Assembly (NCBI GenBank): GCA_002682825.1
Contig: NOKP01000014.1
Location: 1,127,559 to 1,191,558, forward strand
Reading direction: 5' to 3'
DNA: 64,000 nucleotides
Origin: Neonectria sp. B-13
Lineage: Eukaryota > Ascomycota > Sordariomycetes > Hypocreales > Nectriaceae
In this document: one piece after another, positions 24,456 to 35,000 of the stretch
Layout of the letters: every line of letters begins with the position of its first letter
Numbering within the stretch: position 1 is the first letter of the stretch
The notes under the pieces: model-generated
Seen by the model: the letters and a program-made list of their open reading frames with translations, nothing else
Database searches by the model: none
What the model was told of the DNA's origin: nothing
Made by a program: the position numbers and the translations under genes

Positions 24456-26568
24456 ATGCCTCCGCCGTCGTCTGCCCAGCAAAAGGTCCTCATCGCCCAG
24501 TTTGTCGCCCTGACCGGCGCCTCGGAGCGTCACGCAACTCGGGTATGTTTTCCCCAGCACAAGCAGTTCCAGCAACACCGCCAGCCCGTGCCCTCGCTCC
24601 GGAAACCCCCCGTCGCCCATGACGCACAGGAAGCTTTTCACGATGGCGATTATAGGCGGCATCGGGCCGGCGGGGGGTTGCAGCGGGGACGCAGTTTACC
24701 CAAGGCGGTCGGACAATCCGCGGATGGACTGGACTAATATCGCCTACTACAGTACCTCAAGTCAGCGGGCTTCAAGATGAACGAGGCGGTCGATTCGTAA
24801 GTGTTCATCTTCTTCTTTTATTTCCTCTCTCCTATCACCGACATTGTCGCTGTCCGGGTTCCATGGTGTTCGCACCGCTTGCATGTCGTGCCCTCGAGCC
24901 GAGCTTGCTCATCATCATCAACTCTCTCAAACGGGTCTACTTGGGCATCGATCGCATTAGCTTGGATCTAGGGGCCGCACACGCTGGATGCTGGTTGCTT
25001 GGCCTTGTGCTTGTCTGTGTCTGTGTCCGTGGCTGTACCTGTGGGCGGGCCCACTGATGCTCAGCTCACTTGCTGGATGCACAGCAAAGTATGGCCGACA
25101 GTGACGCCGATGGCTGTGAAACAACGTCGTTTCCCGCGTCAAAAGGGGCGATGCCTCCGCGGTCGTTGCGCCCTCCCGGTACTATTTCCCCAGAGTTCCG
25201 ATAGCTCTATCCTGCTCTTTGATCTTTAGCCGATCAATCATGGTCTATTTCTCTCCTCCACGAGCTGTTTCCCTCTTGACCGACCAACCTTGCTCGCCAC
25301 CCGCCTCATCCGGGGTACCTCCGATTACGGCCGCTGCACCACATCGCAGCTGGAATCGTTGAAGCCATTTCCTCCTTTGGCCATCTAAGTAGCTGGGTAT
25401 TGGGTTTTAGGTTCCTGGCTAGGCTGAAACCATGGGGTGGAAAGGTGTCAAGAACCATATCACTTCCCGAGTCATCCCCGCCTGGTCACTCTCCAGGAAG
25501 CCCAGCAAGCAGGCCCTCGATACATCCAGCAAGGAATCATCCAAGGAACCGAAGCCACGGTACACTCTTTCAGCCGCGTTCAGGCCTAAGCCTGTTTTGA
25601 TTCATGACCCATGCGGTCACCTTGAACCCTCAAGCGAGGATCTCATCCACGCCCTCGGATCCTGTCGATACACGTTCTCTTATATGCCAACCTGCAAGAA
25701 ACTAACTTTGATGTGCGGCCAGATACTTCTCTTCAAACAGTGATAGCAAGGGGCCTTCACCTTTGGAGACTAAGTTGGAATCGCTGTTCGCCTCGTTACA
25801 AGGTACTTACTTGCCTGCATCGACCGTTTTCAGTGAATGCCCAACTAACGCCCTGTCGTAGATGAAAACGATGAGAAGGACAAGCTTGAGCTCGACTCCA
25901 CAATGTCATACCTCACGGAAAAACTGAAAGTCAGTATTGAGAATGCAGAGCTGTTTGTTGCTCTTGAGGTTGTTCAAGCGCCCACTGTGGGAATCATCAC
26001 CAAGAAGGGGTATGTGGATGGATGGAAGGTGACTGGGTAAGTTGCAGCATTGTACCTCATTTGTTGGGCATCGCTGTCCAACATCTTGGGCAAAATACAA
26101 CAAATGCAAGAAGCTGACCACGTACGCAGAGTCGGCGCAACACACCAGGAGCATGCTGCGTATATCCGGAAACTCATTTCATCGCTTTCGACGGACACGA
26201 CGCTGTTCAAAAAGGTTTACAGGCACACATTCGTTGCCGGACGAGAAAATGACCAAAAGGCCCTGAGTCTGGAAAACGCTGTGGTCTACTGGGGCATCCT
26301 CTTCTCTGCCCCCGGTATGATATGGAAAACGAAAAGCCATGACTGGTTAGAGCTATGGAAGAGTTTCCTCAGCGAGAAGTGGACTCGCTCAGTCAACAGG
26401 GACATGTGGAACATGGCACTCGAGTTCGCTCTCAAGACCATGTCAGATGAGACCATATCGTTCTGGAGCGAGGATGGGGCTTGGCCAAGTGTCATTGACG
26501 ACTTTGTCGACTGGCTTCGGGGGAAGGGCATCGGGAAGACCGATGGCATGGACGTCGACGATCAATGA
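24456..26568 (+). CDS. DCN1: Dcn1-like scaffold E3 for cullin neddylation
   Basis: Predicted 274-aa protein from five exons: 24456-24542, 24753-24796, 25723-25802, 25862-26036 and 26130-26568. Phases match at every junction. The fourth junction (GWKVTG/VGATHQEHAAY) is fixed by family pattern and phase. Residues ~8-44 form a UBA-like three-helix domain (ASERHATR..YLKSAGFKMNEAVD). Residues ~70-260 form the potentiating-neddylation domain with SLENAVVYWGILF and WPSVIDDFVDW. By family Dcn1 binds the cullin and the acetylated N-terminus of the NEDD8 E2 Ubc12 and speeds NEDD8 transfer. Introns are 210, 926, 59 and 93 bp; the second is exceptionally long for this genome. Confidence 0.92.
24797..25722 (+). 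other. Unusually long intron 2 of DCN1
   Basis: 926-bp intron (GTAAGT..CCAG) that joins EAVDS to YFSSN in phase 2. Every other accepted intron in the window is 49-360 bp. The intron contains an ATG at 25432 in strong context (ACCATGG) that opens a ~103-codon frame running into exon 3 in another frame. I recognise no family in it. Confidence 0.7.
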
Positions 26569-27178
26569 ACTAAAGCACCACGATGGTTCCTTGAACCCGG
26601 AGTACATACATAATGGAGTGCGGCAAACATGACCCCAACGCCAATATATTACAATACAAACGACATATCGCACAGGCGCCAACCAGGAGCATAGGCACAA
26701 AGGCTGCGTTTCTAGAACGGGAATGGCGTCAGCCAAGGGGACACTCGAGACTGCTGTGGCCGGGGATGAATGACTTTATGATAGACATGTAGGACCAGCA
26801 GAGGAAGAAGATGACAAGACTACATTTGAATTCGCACTTCTCTCATCCTTATTTGGGGCCTCTCATGTCTTCAATCTTTTAAATCACAGTACCGTCGCAG
26901 TTGTCGGGTAGAAATGCAATGCAGATATTCCAGGCTCTATAGTACTTCATATAACCGTGACTACCGTCCCTCCGGTAGTATGCATTTTTATACATGGGAT
27001 CATCCTCTGATCTGACGCCTAGACCTGCGGCCATGGGTATACATGGTCCTTCGTCCTCATTCCTCTCATAGTTTCCCTCGAGTATCCTACAGTCCACATT
27101 CGAATTCATTTCGTGACCTGGCTCTATGCCATCAATAGTCGACCCTGGGCATTGGCCGTACATGTCGTCAACGCTTCT
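26569..27178. other. Convergent 3' spacer with an in-frame extension of MRP17
   Basis: Between the stops of DCN1 (+) and MRP17 (-). 26569-26878 shows nothing. 27178-26879 on the minus strand is open in the MRP17 frame for 99 codons after the stop; see the separate entry. Confidence 0.6.
26879..27178 (-). other. Open frame directly after the MRP17 stop
   Basis: The reading frame of MRP17 continues after its TGA (27181-27179) for 99 sense codons before the next stop. An internal ATG at 27163 would give 94 aa. The encoded peptide is rich in Tyr, Cys and acidic residues, unlike the low-complexity shadow frames elsewhere (for example GSHGYMKYYRAWNICIAFL). I do not recognise it, it has no signal peptide, and it may simply be the 3' UTR of MRP17. 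Other possibilities are a remnant of a small gene or a readthrough extension. Confidence 0.25.
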
Positions 27179-27659
27179 TCAAGCCTCCCTCCCCTGGGTC
27201 TTCCACTTGGGCGGGCCGAAGCGGGCGAGCGTGTCGAGCTTGCCGTCGCCAAGTTTGACGTGGGCGGAGCGGATCATACGGGGCTCGAGGCGGAGGGTGC
27301 TGCGGATGTCCTGGTGCACGTTGGTCGACGAGTCGTAGCGCATGACAAAGTAGTGGCCGTGGGTGTGCTTCATCTGATGCACGGAGATGGGCTTGGGCAG
27401 TGAGAAGACGCCCCAGTTGGCGAGGCCGCGGACGACGCCGCCATTCTTGAGGACGAGGGAGCCGACGGTCTGAGCGATTCTATACGTGGAGGGATCAGTT
27501 CAGGGCGTTTCGTGTGCGATTGTCGGACCGTGGGAAACATACTCCTTCACCTCGCCGAGGTTGCCCGGACGGACCTATTTTTACACTCAAGTTAGCCAAT
27601 TGCCTTTCTTTAGGCGGAGAGGGGTGAATGTGTACAATTGCGATGAGTTCGTAGAGCAT
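27179..27659 (-). CDS. MRP17: Mitochondrial small-subunit ribosomal protein bS6m (Mrp17)
   Basis: Predicted 118-aa protein from three exons: 27659-27636, 27574-27543 and 27479-27179. Introns are 61 and 63 bp. The short first exon encodes MLYELIAI and joins to VRPGNLGEVKE, the typical start of the bS6 fold. The rest contains the conserved NWGVFSLPKP and HGHYFVMRYDSS segments and ends in KWKTQGREA. Length and start match fungal Mrp17, which has no long cleaved presequence. It is a structural component of the mitoribosomal small subunit. An in-frame ATG slightly upstream would add 27 residues, but family members begin at MLYEL. The frame stays open for 99 codons beyond the stop. Confidence 0.93.
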
Positions 27660-28288
27660 CTTTGCGACGACATCTACGGGCAGAATGGGGATACGTCGTC
27701 GAGACGAGCTGTGGTCGCACGAGCTCTGGTAGAATTTCAAGAGTCGGGATTTATGGATGCCGGGGTTTAGCCGTGGTGAAGGTGGGCGAGGTGAGCGGTG
27801 AGGCCACAGGTGGGGTTGGTACGTACCCTGGAGGCTTGGATGTGAAATGACTGGCTAATTAGAAGTCATGACAGCATGAGCCTCTCTTAATGGAACAATT
27901 GAGGCTTGCCCTGGCTTAAATGCAACGTTTTTTTCTGAAGCTCAAGTTAAGTTTAATGTAGTAAGGCCTTTTTTTCTCTTGGAATCGGTTCTGGGAGTTG
28001 TTTTGGACAAAACCTGTCTCAGTATAGAACCACACTCACACGAACTCCGAGCTAAGTAGACGGATATTTGTACACCAATATGCATTCTCTGCCACAGCAA
28101 ATTGGGTCCGATGAGCCTTAGGGCGTTAACGTGAACAGACAAATTTCCATAGAGAGGCATTTCGGGAGGGTACATTTAACCCATCCCGCTTCCATGATTC
28201 CGTTGGTACATTATCGTGTCTACAGTATTGTACATGGTATTCTCCCATAACATGAGACGCCAGTTTTTCCATTTCCTTTCACATTCCT
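27660..28288. other. Spacer between MRP17 and the NDUFAF6-like gene
   Basis: Promoter side of MRP17 and 3' side of the upstream minus-strand gene. No gene or clear motif seen. Confidence 0.6.
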
Positions 28289-29440
28289 TTATAAGCGTTC
28301 CTTTGACAGCGACTGCCAGATGCTCCAAGGTAACCTCCATCCTCCCGTCTTGACCGCAAACGGGTTAAAGTCGGCCTGTTCCAACCGGTCCAAGTATTGC
28401 TGGGCGGGGATAGCCTCCAGCAATACGCCGAAACCCTGCTGGATCTCCTTCAGGGTGTTGTTTGCCCCATCCTCGTAGAAGTGCTCGCCTTCTCCGTGGT
28501 GCTCGAACTCGTGGCCCGGGTCTTCTCCTGCCTTGAGCCGCTTCAACATCTCCCTCGCCGTGATGAGATGGTCATTTGCCCGCGTTGCTACCTGGAACAC
28601 GGCGTCTTGTAGGCCGGGAGCGCTGGGACCCTGTCGGAAGACGTCCTCCTCCTTGACTCCTGCCTCGGCCATGGCGTCTAGAGGAAGTAACAGCGCCGGT
28701 TCGCGGGTGGGAGCTTGCGGTCCCGATGGTGTCTGCACAGGGGAAGGAGGCGCCGCAAGGATGGGGATTCCTCGTAATACGGCCACGATACCGCAGGCCT
28801 TCCCTACATGGCTCGCAAGGTGGTCAACGTTCATCGACCGCAGCGGCAGAGACGCTAAGGTCGCATACATCAACGTCGAGTAGGTGTTTTCGGCATATTC
28901 TTCCAGGCTGGTCAAGCTGGTATGTGGTCGATTGCTCATGTGCTTCTCCCTGGTCTTGACGAGTCGCGAGACCCAGAATTTAATCGACTTCTTAGTCGCG
29001 GTGCCGGCGCGGGCTTCGAGGTCTTGCAGGGCCTTGTGCAGCAGGATGCAGGTGGGCTCGCGGGGGGGACGGCCAGCGAAGGTGTTTTCGATGGATTCCT
29101 GCCAGAACTTCATGCGCAGGATCCCAATTGTAGGATTGGATACGAGCTCGGGGAGGCGGGCGAGCTCCAGGTTGAGGGTGCGGAGGGCGGTGTAGGTGTC
29201 TTGGACGGGGTGAGGGACGAAGCGGCGGATGAGGTGCGCATCGTAATCGCTGGATCTGGGAGGAAGTCAGTAGGGCGTCGAGTAGAGAGACGGGCTCTCA
29301 GCGACGTACTGGAGCTGCGCTAAGCAGTATCGTCGTGCGGATTCGACATCGGCATCGGTGATGTAGGTGCGACGGTTGGAGTGGGCGCCAGCGCGGGCAA
29401 GCCCTTTGAGGCCCTGGCCCAGGAGCCGTGGACGATGCAT
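28289..29440 (-). CDS. NDUFAF6-like mitochondrial complex I assembly factor (phytoene/squalene synthase fold)
   Basis: Predicted 363-aa protein from exons 29440-29310 and 29249-28289, with a 60-bp intron (GTACGT..CCAG). The N-terminus (MHRPRLLGQGLKG..SNRRTYIT) is basic and lacks acids, like a mitochondrial presequence. The body begins with ARRYCLAQL and DYDAHLIRRFVP and continues with the family's LRMKFWQESI block, then a helix-rich domain up to LPWSIWQSLSKERL. This matches the squalene/phytoene-synthase-like family that includes NDUFAF6, needed for early assembly of complex I. I do not see clear Asp-rich substrate motifs of the true synthases, so it is probably not a prenyl synthase. It is divergent from RAD5, 396 bp apart. 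Confidence 0.85.
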
Positions 29441-29836
29441 GCAGACGAGCAGATGCTAAGAGACGAAAAAGAGACAGCGAATGGAGGGTTTCACCAAACG
29501 AGAGACGGAATTGGTGCGACGTCGGCGTCGTGATCAAACAGAGCCAGCCATGGACGGCGGATTTCCAATGCTTCCAATTTGGTCGCTCGCGCCCCGGGAA
29601 TTTTTACATGACGTCGGGCACGGGTCGGAGCGCTGAGACAAGCCACTGTAAGTTCAGCCACATGCACTGTGGATGGCCGCTGGAAACGCGGTCAGGTGAC
29701 CCCTCTACGCGGTCAGTCGCGCGGTGAAAGTCCCATCGCGTCTCCCTGGGGACCGCCATCACCAGCGGAAACTGCTTGGTGGACGTTCCGCATGACCAAC
29801 AAAATCACCCGGCATTTTTCATGAACCCGGCCCATA
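29441..29836. promoter_or_regulatory. Bidirectional promoter, NDUFAF6-like gene / RAD5
   Basis: 396 bp between divergent start codons. It contains two exact copies of ACGCGGTCAG, at 29686 and 29707, spaced 21 bp apart (two helical turns) and 121-142 bp before RAD5. It also contains two short uORFs immediately before RAD5. Confidence 0.6.
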
Positions 29837-29901
29837 ATGGACTTTGGAGACTCGCAAGAGCCTCCCGTGAAGAAGCGGAGGTTTTTCGCCGGCCCAGATG
29901 A
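29792..29901 (+). promoter_or_regulatory. Two uORFs at the RAD5 start
   Basis: uORF 1 runs 29792-29824 (10 codons). Its TGA stop overlaps the ATG of uORF 2 (29821-29901, 26 codons), which starts 16 nt before the RAD5 ATG in the +1 frame and overlaps the RAD5 coding sequence. Both act only if transcription begins upstream of them. Confidence 0.35.
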
Positions 29902-32900
29902 ACCCTCTTCCGACCCTGTGTTCCCGAGTCCGTTGGACGACTCCCCGCTGCCGCAGCGGAAGCGCTTCTTCAAGGATGAGGACGACATCAATCTGGAGCA
30001 AGACGAGCGAAATATCCTCACCAAGAGATCGCAAACCGAATTACCGGAACCATCGACCCCTGTGCAACCGAAGTCGGAACCGCCCCCGTCCGAAACGAAT
30101 CATGACTCGTCGTCTGTAACCTTTGACCAGGACACCTTCGAGAGCTTCATTGGTGACAAGGTGAAGCCTGATGTTCTCAACGCAATCCGCGCCCATTGCG
30201 GGAACAATCTCGAACGGGCGGTCAACATGTACTTCGACGGCACATATAAGAAGTTTGCTCAGAATACGACACGAGTCACCCCTTCCAGGCCCGCCTTTGC
30301 CACGCCAAAACGCCCGACAGAACGACCGCCTGCGACAGTAGCTCAGCGCAGAATGCCGAATTCACGATACATCGGAGCGTTTGGCGTTGAAGGATGGGCC
30401 ACGAGAAGTGGCCTCAATATTCTGAAGCATGGTGACTTCGTCAAAATCGAGAGACAAAAGATCCAGCCTCCCCAACCCCAAAAGGTCAAGGGAAAGCTGG
30501 GAGGCTCCGTAACACCTTCAAGGGGTAATACCGCGGCGTCAAGACGGGTCGATGTCATCGTGCGGTTCACAAACCAGAGTGGCATGGAAATTGGTAGGCT
30601 GTCCAAGGACGCTGCGAACTGGGTCTCGACTTTGATGGACGAGAAGATTTGCAAGTTTGAGGGAACTTGCGTCTACGCCCCTGAGCGACTCCGAACAAAC
30701 GACACTGTGTTTCTGCAGTTGAGGTGTTCATTGTTAAACTCGGCCTTCCACAGCCGTGGCTTCAAGCTTGCTGACGATAGATCCGCCGTAATATTTGAGC
30801 AGACTGAAACGGCGGACGAGAAAAAGCTTCGACTTCGGCAAGTCGCCTTGGTCAAGGTGCTTCAGGAAATCAATCTGCAACCCACCCTGACAAACGCCGC
30901 TGCGAAAGATGGCCGCAAAGGGCTACTCCAGGCAGCTGAACAAGACGAGCAAAAGCAAAAGGACCCGAAGAAGGCGCCCGCGAACGGCAAAGATGCTGGA
31001 TCCTCCCAGTCCTCGGATGTTGAAGAAGGAGAGGAGCTGGAACAGGACCAACTCGATGCGCTCTACAAGAAAGCGCAATCCTTCGACTTCAACACCCCCT
31101 CAGCAGAGCCCGCAGACACATTCGACATGACACTTCGTACTTATCAAAAGCAAGCTCTGCACTGGATGATGGCCAAGGAGAAGGATGAGAAGAGCAACAG
31201 AGAGCCTTCCATGCACCCGCTGTGGGAAGAATACACCTGGCCGCTCAAGGATTTCGACGACAAGGACCTTCCCCAGGTTGACGGACAACCCAAATTCTAC
31301 GTCAACCCTTACTCTGGCGATCTCTCCCTCGACTTCCCCACTCAGGAGCAACACTGTCTGGGTGGCATCCTAGCAGATGAGATGGGCCTGGGAAAGACAA
31401 TTCAGATGCTGAGCTTGATTCACACCCACCGATCCGAGATTGCACTACAGGCCCGCAGGCCGACGACGAGTATCTCTAGCGTCAACCAGCTCTCCAGGAT
31501 GGGAATGAACTCGGAAACAGTCTTGCCTGCGCCATGCACAACCCTAGTCATTGCTCCCATGTCTCTGCTCTCACAATGGCAGAGCGAGGCTGAGAGGGCG
31601 TCCAAGGAGGGCACCATGAAGATTGAGCTTTACTACGGAAACGAGAAATCGACCAACCTCCAAGCTCTCTGCTGCGCCTCCAACGCAGTGAGCGCTCCTG
31701 ACGTTGTCATCACCAGTTACGGCGTCGTACTATCCGAGTTCACCAGCATCGCGGCCAAGAACGGGGACAAGTCATTCCACAACGGCATATTTTCCCTCCA
31801 GTTCTTCAGAGTGATCCTCGACGAGGCTCACCACATCAAGAACAGAGCCTCTAAAACAGCAAAGGCTTGCTATGAGATCGCTGCCAATCACCGATGGGCC
31901 CTCACCGGAACGCCAATTGTCAACAAGCTGGAAGATCTATTCAGCTTGGTGCGATTCCTGCGAGTGGAGCCCTGGAACAACTTTTCGTTCTGGAGAACGT
32001 TCATCACGGTGCCCTTTGAGTCTGGAGAATTTGTGCGTGCTTTGGATGTGGTGCAGACCGTCCTGGAGCCTCTTGTGCTTCGACGTACCAAGGACATGAA
32101 GACGCCCGACGGCGAGCCACTTGTACTCCTACCCCCAAAGAAGATTGAGATTGTTGACGTTGAGCTATCGGAGACTGAACGGGAAGTGTACGATTACATC
32201 TTTAACAAGGCGAAGCGCACCTTCTCTCAAAATGTTGAAGCTGGTACGGTCATGAAAGCTTTCACAACCATCTTTGCACAAATTCTTCGTCTCCGACAGA
32301 CTTGCTGCCATCCTATTCTCGTCCGCAACCGTGATATCGTTACGGATGAAGAAGAGGCGGGGGCAGCGGCCGATGCGGCAGCGGGCCTCGCAGATGACAT
32401 GGACCTCGAGTCTCTCCTTACCCGATTTACAGCTGTGACGGATGAGGCCTCAAAGGAGAGCAACCAGGCCTTTGGCGCCCATGCCATGGAACAAATCCGT
32501 GACGAGGCGGAGAACGAGTGCCCGTTGTGTTTTGAGGAACCGATGAATGACCAGACGGTGACTGGCTGTTGGCACTCGGCGTGCAAGAAGTGCTTGCTTG
32601 ACTACATGAAGCACGAGAGCGATAGAGCCGTTGTTCCTCGATGCTTCAACTGTCGCGAGAACATCAATCAGCGAGATTTGTTCGAAGTTGTTCGCCACGA
32701 GGACGAACTCGATGAGCTCTCCAAGAAACCACGAATCAGTCTCCAGCGACTGGGTGTCAACGCATCTTCGGCAAAAGTGGTGGCATTGATTTCAGAGCTT
32801 CGTGCCTTGCGAAGAGAACATCCGCAGATGAAGTCGGTCATCTTCTCCCAGTTTACTTCTTTTCTCTCACTCATCGAACCTGCACTCACCCGAAACAACG

Positions 32901-33336
32901 TCAAGTTCCTCCGCTTAGACGGATCGATGGCGCAAAAGGCCCGAGCTGCCGTCCTTGTCAAGTTTACAGAAACGAAGGGATTCACAGTACTCTTGCTCAG
33001 CCTGCGCGCTGGCGGCGTGGGACTGAATCTGACGAGTGCGGGACGAGTCTTCATGATGGACCCGTGGTGGAGCTACGCGGTGGAGGCCCAGGCCATCGAT
33101 CGAGTGCATCGTATGGGGCAGGAGGCCGAGGTACAAGTGAAGAGGTTCGTGGTCAAGGAGAGCGTCGAGGAACGGATGCTGAGGGTCCAGGAGAGGAAGA
33201 AGTTTATGTGAGTACAAACGGACAATTTGACAAGCACACAACTAACTCGCATCGCAGAGCAACGTCGCTGGGTATGATGAGCGATGAAGAGAAGAAGCTC
33301 CAGCGGATTGAAGACATTAAAGAGTTGCTGAGTTAA
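29837..33336 (+). CDS. RAD5: Rad5-type DNA helicase and RING ubiquitin ligase
   Basis: Predicted 1149-aa protein from exons 29837-33207 and 33258-33336; the 50-bp intron near the 3' end is phase 2. Domains in order: a UBA/CUE-like stretch at ~99-140; HIRAN domain at ~176-320 (NSRYIGAFGVEGW); SNF2-family ATPase starting at ~430 with Walker A DEMGLGKT at 514-521 and DEAH at 662-665; a RING finger with Cys/His ligands at 895, 898, 911, 913, 916, 919, 936 and 939; and a C-terminal helicase lobe with QAIDRVHRMGQ at 1085-1095. All catalytic motifs are intact. By family it polyubiquitinates PCNA with Mms2-Ubc13 for template switching and remodels stalled forks. Human HLTF has the same layout. Confidence 0.96.
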
Positions 33337-34202
33337 CTGTTTGAGTTGTTTGTCTGGAGCATCATGTCACCGGCACTATACATTGGTGACGTTGTGGTAT
33401 ATACTGGCTGCGGGACATACATTGGCGTTTGTGAGATACGGACTGGCAAAGACATAGAGACACTAGACTTGGGTGTCATGGGCTGTTTTGTTTCGTTACG
33501 ATGATTAATGAGGGTGTAACTTGGTCGACGTGCCTTAAGCACGTTGCGATGTTGTATTAGCACAGGAAACAGAGGGCAGGTCCTGATCGAACGGCCTGAC
33601 ATGTTGAAAGCAATCATGCCTCCACTGTCTCCAAGCATTTCGGGCATTTCCCCATCGCCATGTCATTTCCGCGAGGCAAACAATCATTTGGGCTATTTCC
33701 TAGTCATGTTTTGTTGGCGTCGTGCCCATTTTACAAGACAAACTCTGGCGCGTGACCAGGCTATGTATATCATCCGCTTCACCAACGCCCAAAGCCTGAC
33801 TTGTCTCACCTGACCTGGGACCGCTCTCCATCACGGGCTCATAGGCGACTCAGCGTGGTATAAAAGCGCCAGATGGCCGGGCTCGGTTGCCGACTTGGGA
33901 GTTTGGTTTTTCTTTGCCCGTTTAGGATCAAAGTGCACCTTGCCAACGTTACGCAGAACGCAGTCAGCCGAGTTGCACACGCGCAAACAATCGTACCAGA
34001 CGGTTAACACCGGGAGAGTCTACTGCCTTGCCTGAAGGAACATCTGTTGTGTTACCCTTTGTGGGAGTGAGGCTGCTTATCGGACAAAGCGTTGTTGGGT
34101 TTCGAAGTTGGGGTTGTTGCATCTCTTTGTTTTAAGTTGATTTGATCTTGATATCGCGAACGACATTTACCATCGTCTATACATCTTATACATTATCTCA
34201 GT
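33337..34202. other. Spacer with a TATA element
   Basis: 3' flank of RAD5 and promoter of the gene at 34203. Apart from the TATA-like site at 33859 I see no gene. Confidence 0.6.
33859..33866 (+). promoter_or_regulatory. TATA box candidate
   Basis: TATAAAAG about 340 bp upstream of the start at 34203, followed by a pyrimidine-leaning stretch. It is plausible as the core promoter of that gene with a leader of ~300 nt. Confidence 0.4.
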
Positions 34203-35000
34203 ATGGATCGATTTGCCGAGCAACTCTTCGGGAGTCCCGACAAACAGTCCCGGTCCCGAGCCGCCGAAGGCGCCGGCTTCATGGCGACCATGGCAAAGAG
34301 CTTCGCCTCGTCCGCCGCCAAACGCGCCATGGAATCTAAAGGAGGCAGAGGTAGCCGTGGCGCGTTCGAGGCGGAGGACTTCCACAAGTTGGGCGGCTTC
34401 GTGCTCGAGATGATGAGCGGCGGCAACGAGGGCGAGCGGCGGCGCAAGAAGCGTCGACATCGGGACCGCGAGCGAGGGCATGGACGTGAGCGGGAGCGGG
34501 ATATGGATCGCGGCATGCCGCGCGAACCGGAGCGGGCCCGCGAAGAAGCAGTCTACGGCCCCGAGAAACGCAAGCGTCGGCACCGGGGCTCGGGCAGTCC
34601 GCTGCACGTCACCTTCGCGGAGCCGCTGCAGGACTACGACTACCCGCCTCCGCGGAAGCGACAGCACCGGCGACGCCATCACCACCACCACGAAGAAGCA
34701 GCACCGGCGCCCGAGAGCCGACGACGGTCGCGGCGCCACGGGCCGCCGATCGACCTGCGCAGCCTGCGGACAGAGCTGGAGGACATGTCGCACACCATCA
34801 TCGGACTGAACGCGCGCAGCACTAGCCACCGCGACTGCGAGTTCTACGACAAGTTTGCGCGCAAGGGCGGCAAGCTGCAGGATGTGATTGGCAGCACGCT
34901 GGGGCAGATCCGCGGCATGGAAGAGAGCGGCGGGTACGAGGAGGAGCAACGGAGGGAGAGGAAGAGGCGGCGGAGGGAGAGGAGGTCACGAGAGATGTGA
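34203..35000 (+). CDS. Uncharacterised basic Arg/Glu-rich protein
   Basis: Single-exon 265-aa protein with an ATG start. I do not recognise it. The first ~80 residues are folded-looking (MDRFAEQLFGSP; FHKLGGFVLEMMSGG). Residues ~80-180 are an extremely Arg/Glu/His-rich low-complexity block with a run of five histidines. Residues ~180-240 (IDLRSLRTELEDMSHTIIGL, then CEFYDKFARKGGKLQDVIG) look like conserved amphipathic helices, and the tail is again Arg-rich. Many basic clusters suggest a nuclear location, by inference only. Strong coding GC bias and intact ends argue it is a real gene. A TATA-like site lies upstream. Confidence 0.65.
   Translation: MDRFAEQLFGSPDKQSRSRAAEGAGFMATMAKSFASSAAKRAMESKGGRGSRGAFEAEDFHKLGGFVLEMMSGGNEGERRRKKRRHRDRERGHGRERERDMDRGMPREPERAREEAVYGPEKRKRRHRGSGSPLHVTFAEPLQDYDYPPPRKRQHRRRHHHHHEEAAPAPESRRRSRRHGPPIDLRSLRTELEDMSHTIIGLNARSTSHRDCEFYDKFARKGGKLQDVIGSTLGQIRGMEESGGYEEEQRRERKRRRRERRSREM

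Noticed and set aside
25432..25722. An extra DCN1 exon in the long intron
   Set aside because: Flanking exons join exactly in phase and in protein pattern without it.
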